In this document: piece by piece, positions 18,143 through 27,088 of the stretch
Position numbering within the stretch: position 1 is the stretch's first letter
How the letters are laid out: every line of letters starts with the position of its first letter
NCBI GenBank assembly: GCA_902796915.1
Contig: CADBQS010000079.1
Span: 1 to 36,886 of the forward strand
Direction: 5' to 3'
DNA: 36,886 bases
From: an uncultured Ruminococcus sp.
Lineage (GTDB): Bacteria; Bacillota; Clostridia; Oscillospirales; Acutalibacteraceae
Made by a program: the position numbers and the translations under genes
The notes under the pieces: model-generated
Seen by the model: the letters and a program-made list of their open reading frames with translations, nothing else
Told to the model about the DNA's origin: nothing
Databases searched by the model: none

Positions 18143-18529
18143 ATGCCCGGAACAAGAAAGTTGGGTAGAGCTACAGCTCATAGAATAGCAATGCTAAGGG
18201 CTCTTGTAACATTTTTACTTGAAAATGGTAAGATAGAAACAACTGTAACGAGAGCAAAAGAGGTACGTTCTCTTGCAGAAAAAATGATTACCTTAGCAAA
18301 GGAAAATAATCTTCATAATAAAAGAATGGCATTATCGTTCATAACCAAAGAAGAGGTAGTAAAGAAGTTGTTTGACGAAATAGCACCTCAGTATATAGGT
18401 AGAAATGGTGGATATACAAGAATAACAAAATTGGGTCCTCGCCGCGGTGATGCAGCAGAAATGGCCATTATTGAATTAATTGAAGAAAATAAAGATGAAT
18501 CAAAAGATTCTAATAATGAAAACAAATAA
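18143..18529 (+). CDS. rplQ: 50S ribosomal protein L17
   Basis: L17 (128 aa) is a tunnel-exit protein. The start is the ATG at 18143 ([19 protein letters not shown]), 8 bases after aaaggag; a GTG nine bases earlier overlaps that site. [22 protein letters not shown] is the family core. The C-terminus ends in a short acidic, Asn-rich tail. It is the last gene of the super-operon. In many Clostridia ECF transporter genes and truA follow; here hppA does. Confidence 0.98.
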   Translation: MPGTRKLGRATAHRIAMLRALVTFLLENGKIETTVTRAKEVRSLAEKMITLAKENNLHNKRMALSFITKEEVVKKLFDEIAPQYIGRNGGYTRITKLGPRRGDAAEMAIIELIEENKDESKDSNNENK

Positions 18530-18599
18530 AGAGCTTTATATAAGCTTTTGATGCTGTATAAAATAAAGGAGGGTGCGCAAAGTAATTCTTGATGGATTA

Positions 18600-18628
18600 T
18601 TGTGTGTGCACTTTTCTGTTTTTATAAT
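18600..18628 (+). promoter_or_regulatory. Candidate promoter for hppA
   Basis: TTGTGT (18600-18605) and TATAAT (18623-18628) are 17 bp apart, giving a start about 27 bases before the hppA ATG. The -35 overlaps the 3' arm of a weak imperfect stem (gtgcgca 18573-18579 with tgtgcac 18605-18611) followed by a T-rich stretch, which could end the ribosomal transcript. Confidence 0.5.
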
Positions 18629-18661
18629 AAATTATTAAAATAGAGTTGGGAATGAAGTTAA

Positions 18662-20770
18662 ATGGATGTTATGTATTTAGTAGCATTAGGTTCCCTGATA
18701 GCGTTAGGTTTTGCATTTAGCCTGTTTAAAAAGGTTAAAAACCAACCAGAAGGAACCGAGAGAATGATAGAAATAGCAACGGCAATCAGAAAAGGGGCAA
18801 GTGCATATTTACGTAGGCAGTACAAGGGAGTATCAATATTTTTTGCAGTAGTATTTGTTGTACTTTTCATTTTATCGATGATGGGGTACGTAAATAATTT
18901 TATACCATTTGCATTTTTGACAGGAGGATTTTTCTCAGCCTTGTCGGGATTCATAGGTATGAAAACGGCAACAATGGCAAACGATCGTACAGCCTTTGCG
19001 GCGAAAGATAGCTTGAATAAAGGATTAAGAGTAGCATTTTCAGCAGGAGCTGTTATGGGATTTGTAGTTGTAGGATTGGGCTTACTTGATTTATCTATAT
19101 GGTATTTCTTCTTGAGATTTTGGTATACAACAGTAGATGTACTTAAGAGTGAAGCTTTAATAATACAAAATATAACTTCTAATATGCTAACTTTTGGTAT
19201 GGGTGCATCGTGTATGGCACTATTCGCAAGAGTAGGCGGAGGAATATTCACAAAGGCAGCAGACGTAGGAGCCGATTTAGTAGGCAAGGTTGAAGCAGGA
19301 ATACCTGAAGATGATCCGAGAAATCCGGCAGTTATAGCAGATAACGTAGGAGATAACGTAGGCGACGTAGCAGGAATGGGAGCAGATTTATATGAATCAT
19401 ATGTTGGTTCTATAGTATCTACGAGTTCATTAGCAGTAGCAGCAGGATTTGGCATGAGCGGCGTTGCAGTACCAATGCTTTTAGCAGCTCTTGGAGTTAT
19501 AGCCTCAATCATAGGAACATTTTTCGTTAGAACAAAAGAGGATGCAACACAAAAAACACTTTTGAAGGCACTACGTACGGGTACTTACATAAGTGCGGCA
19601 GTTATAGCAGTGGCATCATACTTTGTAGTTAAAGCGGTTTTGCCAGGTAGTATAGGTGTATTTTGGGCGATAATAGCAGGCTTAGTTGCTGGAATGCTTA
19701 TAGGTTTTACGACGGAATATTATACATCTGATAATTATAAGCCTACAAAAAATCTTTCAGCAACATCAGAAACAGGTCCAGCAACAGTAATAATCGGTGG
19801 ATTGTCATTGGGAATGATGTCTACAGTATGGCCGGTAATCATAGTTGGAGCAGCGGTCATAATAAGCTTTTTCGCATGTGGCGGTAATATACTAGATCCA
19901 TCCAGCTTTAACAAAGGGCTTTACGGAGTAGGTGTAGCGGCAGTAGGAATGTTATCAACACTTGGAATTACATTGGCGACTGATGCATATGGGCCAATAG
20001 CAGATAATGCAGGCGGAATTGCAGAGATGGCACATATGGGTGAAGAAGTGCGTCGCAGAACAGATGCATTAGATTCATTAGGTAACACAACGGCAGCAAC
20101 GGGTAAAGGTTTTGCAATAGGTTCGGCGGCATTAACAGCACTTGCCTTGATAGCGGCATATATTTCGGAGGTATCAATTATAGCACCGAATATGCAGTTT
20201 AATTTAAGCATAACGAATCCACCAGTATTAGTAGGATTATTTGTTGGAGCAATGATGCCATTCTTATTTGCAGCTATGACAATGGAAGCAGTTGGAGAGG
20301 CAGCACAAAGTATCGTACATGAAGTTAGAAGACAGTTTAAGAATATTAAAGGTTTAATGGAAGGCAAGGCACAACCTGATTATGCATCTTGTGTAGACTT
20401 ATGTACACGTTCTTCACAAAGATTAATGTTACCTCCGGCAATATTAGCTGTAGTTGTACCAGTAGTTTTAGGTTTAATACTAGGAGTTAACGGAGTAGCA
20501 GGACTTCTTGCTGGAACTACAGTTTCAGGATTTGTATTAGCAGTAATGATGGCAAATGCAGGTGGTTCATGGGATAATGCTAAAAAGTATATTGAAGCAG
20601 GAAAGCATGGAGGAAAAGGATCAGAATCTCATAAAGCAGCAGTAGTAGGGGATACAGTAGGAGATCCATTCAAAGATACTTCCGGTCCGGCAATAAACAT
20701 ATTAATAAAATTAACATCAATGGTATCAATAGTATTTGCAGGAGTAGTAGCAGTAATACATTTGATGTAG
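18662..20770 (+). CDS. hppA: Membrane pyrophosphatase, K+-dependent type
   Basis: Membrane PPase (702 aa) couples PPi hydrolysis to H+ and/or Na+ export. It has many hydrophobic helices. Catalytic segments are GADLVGKVEAG and the Asp-rich DNVGDNVGDVAGMGADLYESY near residues 200-255, plus GDTVGDPFKDTSGPAINIL near the C-terminus. The GNTTAATGKG motif has Ala and Gly where K+-independent enzymes have Lys and Thr, so K+ dependence is expected. H+ versus Na+ specificity cannot be read with confidence. The start has only a weak ribosome-binding site. The gene appears to be a single transcription unit with its own promoter and a strong terminator. Confidence 0.97.
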   Translation: MDVMYLVALGSLIALGFAFSLFKKVKNQPEGTERMIEIATAIRKGASAYLRRQYKGVSIFFAVVFVVLFILSMMGYVNNFIPFAFLTGGFFSALSGFIGMKTATMANDRTAFAAKDSLNKGLRVAFSAGAVMGFVVVGLGLLDLSIWYFFLRFWYTTVDVLKSEALIIQNITSNMLTFGMGASCMALFARVGGGIFTKAADVGADLVGKVEAGIPEDDPRNPAVIADNVGDNVGDVAGMGADLYESYVGSIVSTSSLAVAAGFGMSGVAVPMLLAALGVIASIIGTFFVRTKEDATQKTLLKALRTGTYISAAVIAVASYFVVKAVLPGSIGVFWAIIAGLVAGMLIGFTTEYYTSDNYKPTKNLSATSETGPATVIIGGLSLGMMSTVWPVIIVGAAVIISFFACGGNILDPSSFNKGLYGVGVAAVGMLSTLGITLATDAYGPIADNAGGIAEMAHMGEEVRRRTDALDSLGNTTAATGKGFAIGSAALTALALIAAYISEVSIIAPNMQFNLSITNPPVLVGLFVGAMMPFLFAAMTMEAVGEAAQSIVHEVRRQFKNIKGLMEGKAQPDYASCVDLCTRSSQRLMLPPAILAVVVPVVLGLILGVNGVAGLLAGTTVSGFVLAVMMANAGGSWDNAKKYIEAGKHGGKGSESHKAAVVGDTVGDPFKDTSGPAINILIKLTSMVSIVFAGVVAVIHLM

Positions 20771-20774
20771 AATC

Positions 20775-20812
20775 AACACTGACATTTATTTTTAAATGTC
20801 AGTGTTATTTTT
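20775..20812 (+). terminator. Intrinsic terminator after hppA
   Basis: A perfect 14-bp stem (20775-20788 with 20793-20806), a tetra-T loop and a following ATTTTT run. It isolates hppA from the downstream Myb gene. Confidence 0.92.
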
Positions 20813-20851
20813 GTTCAAATTAGAGATTTACACCTAAAAATTAATACTCAA

Positions 20852-20880
20852 TTGATTTTAAGTGAGATTTCGGTTAAAAT
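20852..20880 (+). promoter_or_regulatory. Promoter of the Myb-protein gene
   Basis: TTGATT (20852-20857) and TAAAAT (20875-20880) are 17 bp apart, giving a start near 20887 and a leader of about 29 nt. With the hppA terminator upstream, it makes the Myb gene an independent unit. Confidence 0.7.
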
Positions 20881-20915
20881 AATATATATAAATTATTATG
20901 GAAGGTATTGAGAGA

Positions 20916-21440
20916 ATGAAAAAATTGTTTTTATGTTCTTTAGTTTTAGGATTATTTTTAAGTGTTATGCCATCAAAGTGTAGTGCAGTTAAAGGAAAGT
21001 TTACTTATGAGGAAGATGCAAAACTTATTCGGCTAGTTACTCAATTTGGAACTGACAATTGGATAGGTATTGCAAAAAAAATGGGTAATAGGAATGCTAT
21101 ACAATGTAAAGGAAGATATAAAAATTATTTAGACCCCAATATTAATAAAAGTGTTTGGACACCCCAAGAAGATGATTTGTTACTTAATTTGGTAAGTCAA
21201 TTGGGAAGAAAGTGGGTGAGCATGAAAGGACATTTTAATAATAGAACAGATAATGATATAAAAAATAGATATGACGTGTTGATGAGAAGGAAGACAAAAT
21301 TAGAAAATGTACCAGTAAAGAATGAAGAAGAGTTCAATATTATTTTAGAAGAAACTGAAGGTAATACTAATATTGAATTTATTAAAATAATTAACTTACC
21401 TGATGAATCACCTGATCTTGATTTTTGGTTTAATGATTAA
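20916..21440 (+). CDS. Secreted two-repeat Myb/SANT-domain protein
   Basis: The protein (174 aa) has a Sec signal peptide (KK at 2-3, hydrophobic 4-18, likely cut after CSA at 24). Two tandem Myb repeats follow. Repeat one, about 26-76, has aromatic positions Phe29, Trp49, Tyr68 and an IQCKGRYKNYL helix with the family's Cys64. Repeat two, about 78-126, has Trp81, Trp100, Tyr119 and ends RTDNDIKNRYDVLMRRK, close to the third repeat of c-Myb, keeping the KN pair (116-117) that reads bases there. The equivalent Lys of the preceding c-Myb repeat is Ile62. An acidic tail of about 45 residues follows. I choose the ATG at 20916, behind ggaagg; 20898 lacks a site. Eukaryotic origin and a host-directed role are inference. 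Confidence 0.88.
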   Translation: MKKLFLCSLVLGLFLSVMPSKCSAVKGKFTYEEDAKLIRLVTQFGTDNWIGIAKKMGNRNAIQCKGRYKNYLDPNINKSVWTPQEDDLLLNLVSQLGRKWVSMKGHFNNRTDNDIKNRYDVLMRRKTKLENVPVKNEEEFNIILEETEGNTNIEFIKIINLPDESPDLDFWFND

Positions 21441-21464
21441 TATGGTAAAAAACAAAAATAATGC

Positions 21465-21493
21465 TTGACAACATAAAAGTAAAGATATAAAAT
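21465..21493 (+). promoter_or_regulatory. Sigma-A promoter of groES-groEL
   Basis: A consensus TTGACA (21465-21470) and TAAAAT (21488-21493) have a 17-bp spacer. The CIRCE inverted repeat begins at the -10 box, so repressor binding would block initiation. Confidence 0.88.
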
Positions 21494-21530
21494 ATGATTA
21501 GCACTCAAAAGAACAGAGTGCTAATCATAT
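21492..21530 (+). promoter_or_regulatory. CIRCE operator (HrcA binding site)
   Basis: The exact CIRCE consensus TTAGCACTC (21498-21506), 9-base spacer, GAGTGCTAA (21516-21524) is present. The repeat extends to perfect 15-base arms (21492-21506 and 21516-21530). HrcA repression relieved on heat stress is the known mechanism in Firmicutes; hrcA itself is not in this window. Confidence 0.97.
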
Positions 21531-21554
21531 TGTTTATATTAAGGAGGAATAATT

Positions 21555-23505
<1,951 letters not shown>

Positions 23506-23509
23506 TATG

Positions 23510-23541
23510 AAAGGATTCCTAAATGTTTAGGAATCCTTTTT
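23510..23541 (+). terminator. Intrinsic terminator after groEL
   Basis: AAAGGATTCCTA (23510-23521) pairs with TAGGAATCCTTT (23528-23539), and the T-run continues to 23541. The opposite strand has a weaker U-tract, so it could also stop transcripts from the decayed gene on the - strand. Confidence 0.88.
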
Positions 23542-23821
23542 ATCATTTGAATAATATACGTAATATTGCGGTTCATACATTAGAAATTTTAGATAACTTT
23601 GTTTTTTTGAATATTTTTTAATGAGCCTAAATATATTTACACCGAACACTTCGGAGGATTGATTTATACCATATAATATATAATCAATCTCATCTTTACT
23701 TAATAGAACATTTTAACTTTCAAATAATTTTTGTATCTCATCTAAATTCTAAGAACTGGGAAATTTATCTATGAAATCTTTTTTAAATAATTGATTAATT
23801 TTTTTCTGTGCCTATAATCAT
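23527..23821 (-). pseudogene. Decayed Nif11-like leader gene
   Basis: The 342-bp stretch after groEL holds a broken copy of the neighbouring gene at 23848-24261. Reading the - strand from the ATG at 23821, the frame breaks in a run of seven A (plus-strand T at 23799-23805). Removing one A restores MIIGTEKINQLFKKDFIDKF. Two further in-frame stops follow (TAG at 23749-23751, TAA at 23713-23715) before a frame that ends at 23527. The frame reads INQLFKKDFIDKF, then NLDEIQKLFES and NVLLSKDEID, aligning with INELLDDKDFAIKL, SIEDVQKLFS and VELSQDEV of the intact gene. No Gly-Gly is left, and the C-terminal part has diverged. Confidence 0.75.
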
Positions 23822-23847
23822 TTGCCGCCTAATTATTTATTATATTT

Positions 23848-24261
23848 TTAAATAGTGCTGTGTGTTTCTTTATATCCTTTAATGAGCTTTTTGTCTAAGT
23901 TAAATGGAGTGGAACAAATTGTTTTAATTAAATCTACAGGCACTTCAAGAGATCCATAAATTAATTCATTACCATCACGAACAACACTTCCAAACACATA
24001 TCCAGTATTACTAATCATATTTTCAGTTTCATTAGATATATGATGTATAGGGTTAATTCCACCAACAACGTCTTCTAACTCTTCTTCAGGAATTTTAGCC
24101 ATTTCACTTATGATACGAATAATTTCAATAACTTCATCTTGACTGAGTTCCACGCCATTGGTACTGAATAATTTTTGAACATCTTCAATACTTGAAGTAT
24201 TAGCTAACTTAATAGCAAAATCCTTGTCATCCAGAAGTTCATTAATTCTTTGAATATCCAT
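23848..24261 (-). CDS. Nif11-like leader-containing protein, probable exported peptide precursor
   Basis: The protein (137 aa) starts with a Nif11-like leader: residues 1-66 are helical and acidic, with DKDFAIKLANTSSIEDVQKLF and NGVELSQDEV, ending EEELEDVVGG. The Gly-Gly pair at 67-68 is the expected cut site of a C39-type peptidase transporter. The remaining 69 residues have one Cys (TICST), so lanthionine-type modification is unlikely. No modifying enzyme or transporter is in the window. It lies 22 bases after the zinc-ribbon leader gene, on the same strand and probably the same transcript. A non-ribosomal-peptide, bacteriocin-like or effector role is possible; I infer only export. Confidence 0.8.
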   Translation of the reverse strand: MDIQRINELLDDKDFAIKLANTSSIEDVQKLFSTNGVELSQDEVIEIIRIISEMAKIPEEELEDVVGGINPIHHISNETENMISNTGYVFGSVVRDGNELIYGSLEVPVDLIKTICSTPFNLDKKLIKGYKETHSTI

Positions 24262-24283
24262 AGTTATCTACGTCCTTTGCAAT

Positions 24284-24553
24284 TTACTTTAAGAAAGATG
24301 TATGTGTATTTGTACTCATAACTTTAACAAATCCTCTTTTGTGGCAATTTGGACAGCCAATATTATCAGAATCTACTTTACCACCAAATAAAGTTGTATA
24401 ATTAAACCTGTGCTTACAGCTATCACATATTACCCTGTAATTCATGAACGATAAGTCCATATTATTACCGTTACCTCCAGATATACTTTCTAATTCTTTG
24501 TTGTCCATTTTGTAAACATTACTTTTTATATAGTTTTCATTTTTCTTAAGCAT
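24284..24553 (-). CDS. Double-glycine-leader zinc-ribbon protein
   Basis: I choose the ATG at 24553 (89 aa), because aaggagg lies 8 bases before it; an in-frame ATG at 24595 would add 14 residues but has no site. Residues 1-27 form a typical double-glycine leader ending NKELESISGG. Residues 43-73 form a zinc ribbon with CDSC (43-46) and CPNC (67-70). A short tail rich in Thr and Ser follows. Its layout matches the unlinked protein at 14411-14698. It is the first gene after a consensus - strand promoter. Export through a peptidase-containing ABC transporter is inferred from the leader; no such transporter is visible here. Confidence 0.8.
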   Translation of the reverse strand: MLKKNENYIKSNVYKMDNKELESISGGNGNNMDLSFMNYRVICDSCKHRFNYTTLFGGKVDSDNIGCPNCHKRGFVKVMSTNTHTSFLK

Positions 24554-24588
24554 AAAATTAGCCTCCTTATAATTTAATATGTATTTTA

Positions 24589-24617
24589 TAGACATAATTT
24601 AGTATAATCACTATAAT
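24589..24617 (+). promoter_or_regulatory. Candidate murD promoter overlapping the opposite promoter
   Basis: TAGACA (24589-24594) and TATAAT (24612-24617) have a 17-bp spacer, giving a start near 24624. It interleaves with the - strand promoter at 24621-24649, so polymerase could occupy only one at a time. Confidence 0.55.
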
Positions 24618-24620
24618 AAT

Positions 24621-24649
24621 ATTATAATAAATTTTTTAGAGTTTGTCAA
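24621..24649 (-). promoter_or_regulatory. Consensus promoter for the leader-peptide genes
   Basis: On the - strand TTGACA (24644-24649) and TATAAT (24621-24626) are 17 bp apart, an exact consensus match. Transcription would start near 24614 and cover the zinc-ribbon leader gene and the Nif11-like gene. Confidence 0.85.
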
Positions 24650-24666
24650 GATAGGATATGGTAAAA

Positions 24667-26055
24667 ATGAATAAAAAATTACAAAATTTTATTGCAAACA
24701 TTACAAATAAAAAAATAATGGTATGCGGAATAGGAAAAAGCAATAGACCATTAATAAAAATGTTGTTAAAATACAGCAAAGATATTATAGCCTGTGACGC
24801 AATTGAAGAATCGAGGGTAAGTAATAATGTATTAGACTTGAAAAAAGAAGGAATCGAATTACGTCTTGGTAGAAACTATATGGATAAATTAGATGCGGAT
24901 ATAATATTTAGAACACCGGGAATGAATTTTTATTCAGATAAATTAGATGAAGCGAGAGAAAAAGGCATAATTATAACATCAGAGATGGAAATATTTTTTG
25001 ATGTGTGTCCTTGTCCGATAGTTGCAATAACAGGGAGTGATGGTAAAACTACAACTACAAATATTATTGCTGAAATCCTCAAAAATTCTGGAAAGAAAGT
25101 TCACGTAGGAGGAAATATAGGAACGCCACTGTTGCCTAATATAAATGATATTGAAGAGGACGATATAGCAGTAGTAGAGCTTTCAAGCTTTCAGCTTATG
25201 TCAATGAGAACTAGTCCTGATGTAGCTGTTATGACAAATTTATCTCCAAATCATCTTGATATGCATAAAGATATGGATGAATATATAAATTCTAAACGAA
25301 ATATTATATTTCACCAAAATGCATTCAGTAGAGCCGTCTTAAACTTTGATAATGATATAACTAAAAATCTAAAAGACGATGTTAGAGGAGAATTATTATA
25401 TTTTAGTAGGAAAGAGGAGGTAAGAAACGGGGCATGGACAGATGGAACAAGTATCTATATATCTAAGAATGGAAAAAGTAAAAAAATAATGAGTAACGAT
25501 AAAATAAAATTGGCGGGGAACCATAATCTGGAAAATTACTTAGCTGCAATATGTGCGGTATGGGGATATGTTAAAATAGAAGATATATTGAAAACCGCAG
25601 AAAATTTTAATGGAGTAGAACACAGAATAGAGTTTGTAAAAGAGGTAAACGGAGTAAAATATTATAACGATTCTATTGCTTCCAGTCCTACGAGAGCTAT
25701 AATGGGTACGTTATCATTATTCAAAGATAAGATAATAATGATAGCAGGTGGATACGATAAAAAAATACCATTTGATGAGTTAGGCATAGAGATAAATAAG
25801 AAAGTTAAAACTTTAATTTTGATGGGCGATACGGCAAAAAAGATTGAAGAAAGCGTGAAAGGCTCTAAAAACTATATTAAAGATAATATAAATATAATAA
25901 ACGTAAAGGATATGAAAGAGGCCGTAGAGGCAGCAAATAAAAATGCGGTAAATGGAGATACAGTAGTGTTATGCCCGGCATGTGCAAGCTTTGGATTATA
26001 TAAAAATTTTGAAGAAAGAGGAAATCACTTCAAGAGATTAGTAAATGAATTATAA
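24667..26055 (+). CDS. murD: UDP-N-acetylmuramoylalanine-D-glutamate ligase
   Basis: MurD (462 aa) adds D-Glu to UDP-MurNAc-L-Ala in the cytosol, using ATP. The N-terminal UDP-binding domain begins KIMVCGIGKSNRPLI. The ATP loop is GSDGKTTTTN near residue 120. Mur-ligase features NLSPNHLDMHKDMDEY and HRIEFVKEVNGVKYYNDSIASSPT follow. I use the ATG at 24667, 10 bases after agga; 24658 lies one base from it. Its last bases overlap the next gene's ribosome-binding site. It lies away from a dcw cluster, at the head of an operon with two peptidases. Confidence 0.93.
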   Translation: MNKKLQNFIANITNKKIMVCGIGKSNRPLIKMLLKYSKDIIACDAIEESRVSNNVLDLKKEGIELRLGRNYMDKLDADIIFRTPGMNFYSDKLDEAREKGIIITSEMEIFFDVCPCPIVAITGSDGKTTTTNIIAEILKNSGKKVHVGGNIGTPLLPNINDIEEDDIAVVELSSFQLMSMRTSPDVAVMTNLSPNHLDMHKDMDEYINSKRNIIFHQNAFSRAVLNFDNDITKNLKDDVRGELLYFSRKEEVRNGAWTDGTSIYISKNGKSKKIMSNDKIKLAGNHNLENYLAAICAVWGYVKIEDILKTAENFNGVEHRIEFVKEVNGVKYYNDSIASSPTRAIMGTLSLFKDKIIMIAGGYDKKIPFDELGIEINKKVKTLILMGDTAKKIEESVKGSKNYIKDNINIINVKDMKEAVEAANKNAVNGDTVVLCPACASFGLYKNFEERGNHFKRLVNEL

Positions 26056-26071
26056 AAAGGAGAAATTTAAC

Positions 26072-27088
26072 TTGAAAGAATTACTTTTTGAATTATGCAG
26101 TAAAATTGGTATTTCAGGTGATGAGAATAATATATCACAATTTATAAAGGAATCTTTGTCTAAATATGGAAATACTACAATAGAAAAAGACGGTAGCGTA
26201 ATATGTATATTAGGTAATAAAGAGGGGAAAAAAAGTATACTTTTCGATGCCCATATAGACCAAATTGGCTTAATTGTTACGTTCATAAATAAAGACGGAT
26301 TTTTAAAAATTTCTCCGTGCGGAGGAGTAGATAACAGGCAATTACTTGGCAAAAAAGTTATAATACATGGGGAAAAAGATGTTACTGGAATAATATCATG
26401 CGTATCACCTCATTTACTTAAATCAGGAAGTAAAGATAAAATCCCTAACATTGATGATTTATACGTAGATATTGGAATGAGTAAAGATGATGCGGAAAAG
26501 GTAATATCTGTTGGAGATAGAATATCAATATACAATAAGCCTAAGGAACTTCTTAATGGGCGTATAGCATCGGCATCACTCGACGATAGAGCCGGAGTAG
26601 CAGTACTTATGAAGCTTGCAGAAAATATAAGTAAAATTGAAACGGATTTAAAAGTAATCATTTGCTTTACTACGCAAGAAGAAGTAGGTTCATTGGGAGC
26701 AAAAATTTCGTCTTATAAATATTTTCCTGATGAAGCCATAGCCGTAGACGTAAGCTTTGCAAGACAGCACGATGTTAGCGGAGAAAAATACGTTAATCTT
26801 GGAGATGGACCCATGATAGGAATAGCTCCGTCTCTTTGTGATGAAATATCTCAGTTATTAATAGATATATCGGAAAAAGAGAATATAAAATATACTATAG
26901 AAGTGATGGGCGGAAGGACTTCGACGAATGCAGATAAAATATCTGAAACTAAAACGGGAGTAAAATGCGGCTTAGTATCGATACCACAAAGATATATGCA
27001 TTCATGTACGGAAGTAGTAAGTATAGAAGATTTAGAAAACATCGTTAAATTACTTACTTGCTATGTAGAAAATGGGGGATTAAATTAA
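26072..27088 (+). CDS. M42 family metallo-aminopeptidase
   Basis: This 338-residue protein is an M42 (glutamyl aminopeptidase/FrvX-like) enzyme. Metal-site motifs are AHID (His61, Asp63), ASLDDRAG, TQEEVGSLGAK, VDVSFA and the C-terminal YMHSCTE. I choose the TTG at 26072 because aaaaggag (26055-26062) lies 9 bases before it; an upstream ATG at 26045 overlaps murD and precedes the site. M42 enzymes often form tetrahedral dodecamers that trim peptides. It sits right after murD and overlaps the next M42 gene by one base, so the two may form one mixed complex. Substrate is unknown. Confidence 0.9.
   Translation: MKELLFELCSKIGISGDENNISQFIKESLSKYGNTTIEKDGSVICILGNKEGKKSILFDAHIDQIGLIVTFINKDGFLKISPCGGVDNRQLLGKKVIIHGEKDVTGIISCVSPHLLKSGSKDKIPNIDDLYVDIGMSKDDAEKVISVGDRISIYNKPKELLNGRIASASLDDRAGVAVLMKLAENISKIETDLKVIICFTTQEEVGSLGAKISSYKYFPDEAIAVDVSFARQHDVSGEKYVNLGDGPMIGIAPSLCDEISQLLIDISEKENIKYTIEVMGGRTSTNADKISETKTGVKCGLVSIPQRYMHSCTEVVSIEDLENIVKLLTCYVENGGLN

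Noticed and set aside
18658-19512. A 284-codon open frame on the - strand opposite hppA
   Set aside because: It mirrors the third-position pattern of hppA, is rich in Pro, Ala, Thr and Asn without any recognisable motif, and hppA on the + strand has full family motifs.
20898-20915. The upstream ATG as the start of the Myb protein
   Set aside because: It has no ribosome-binding site and would put MEGIER before an otherwise standard signal peptide.
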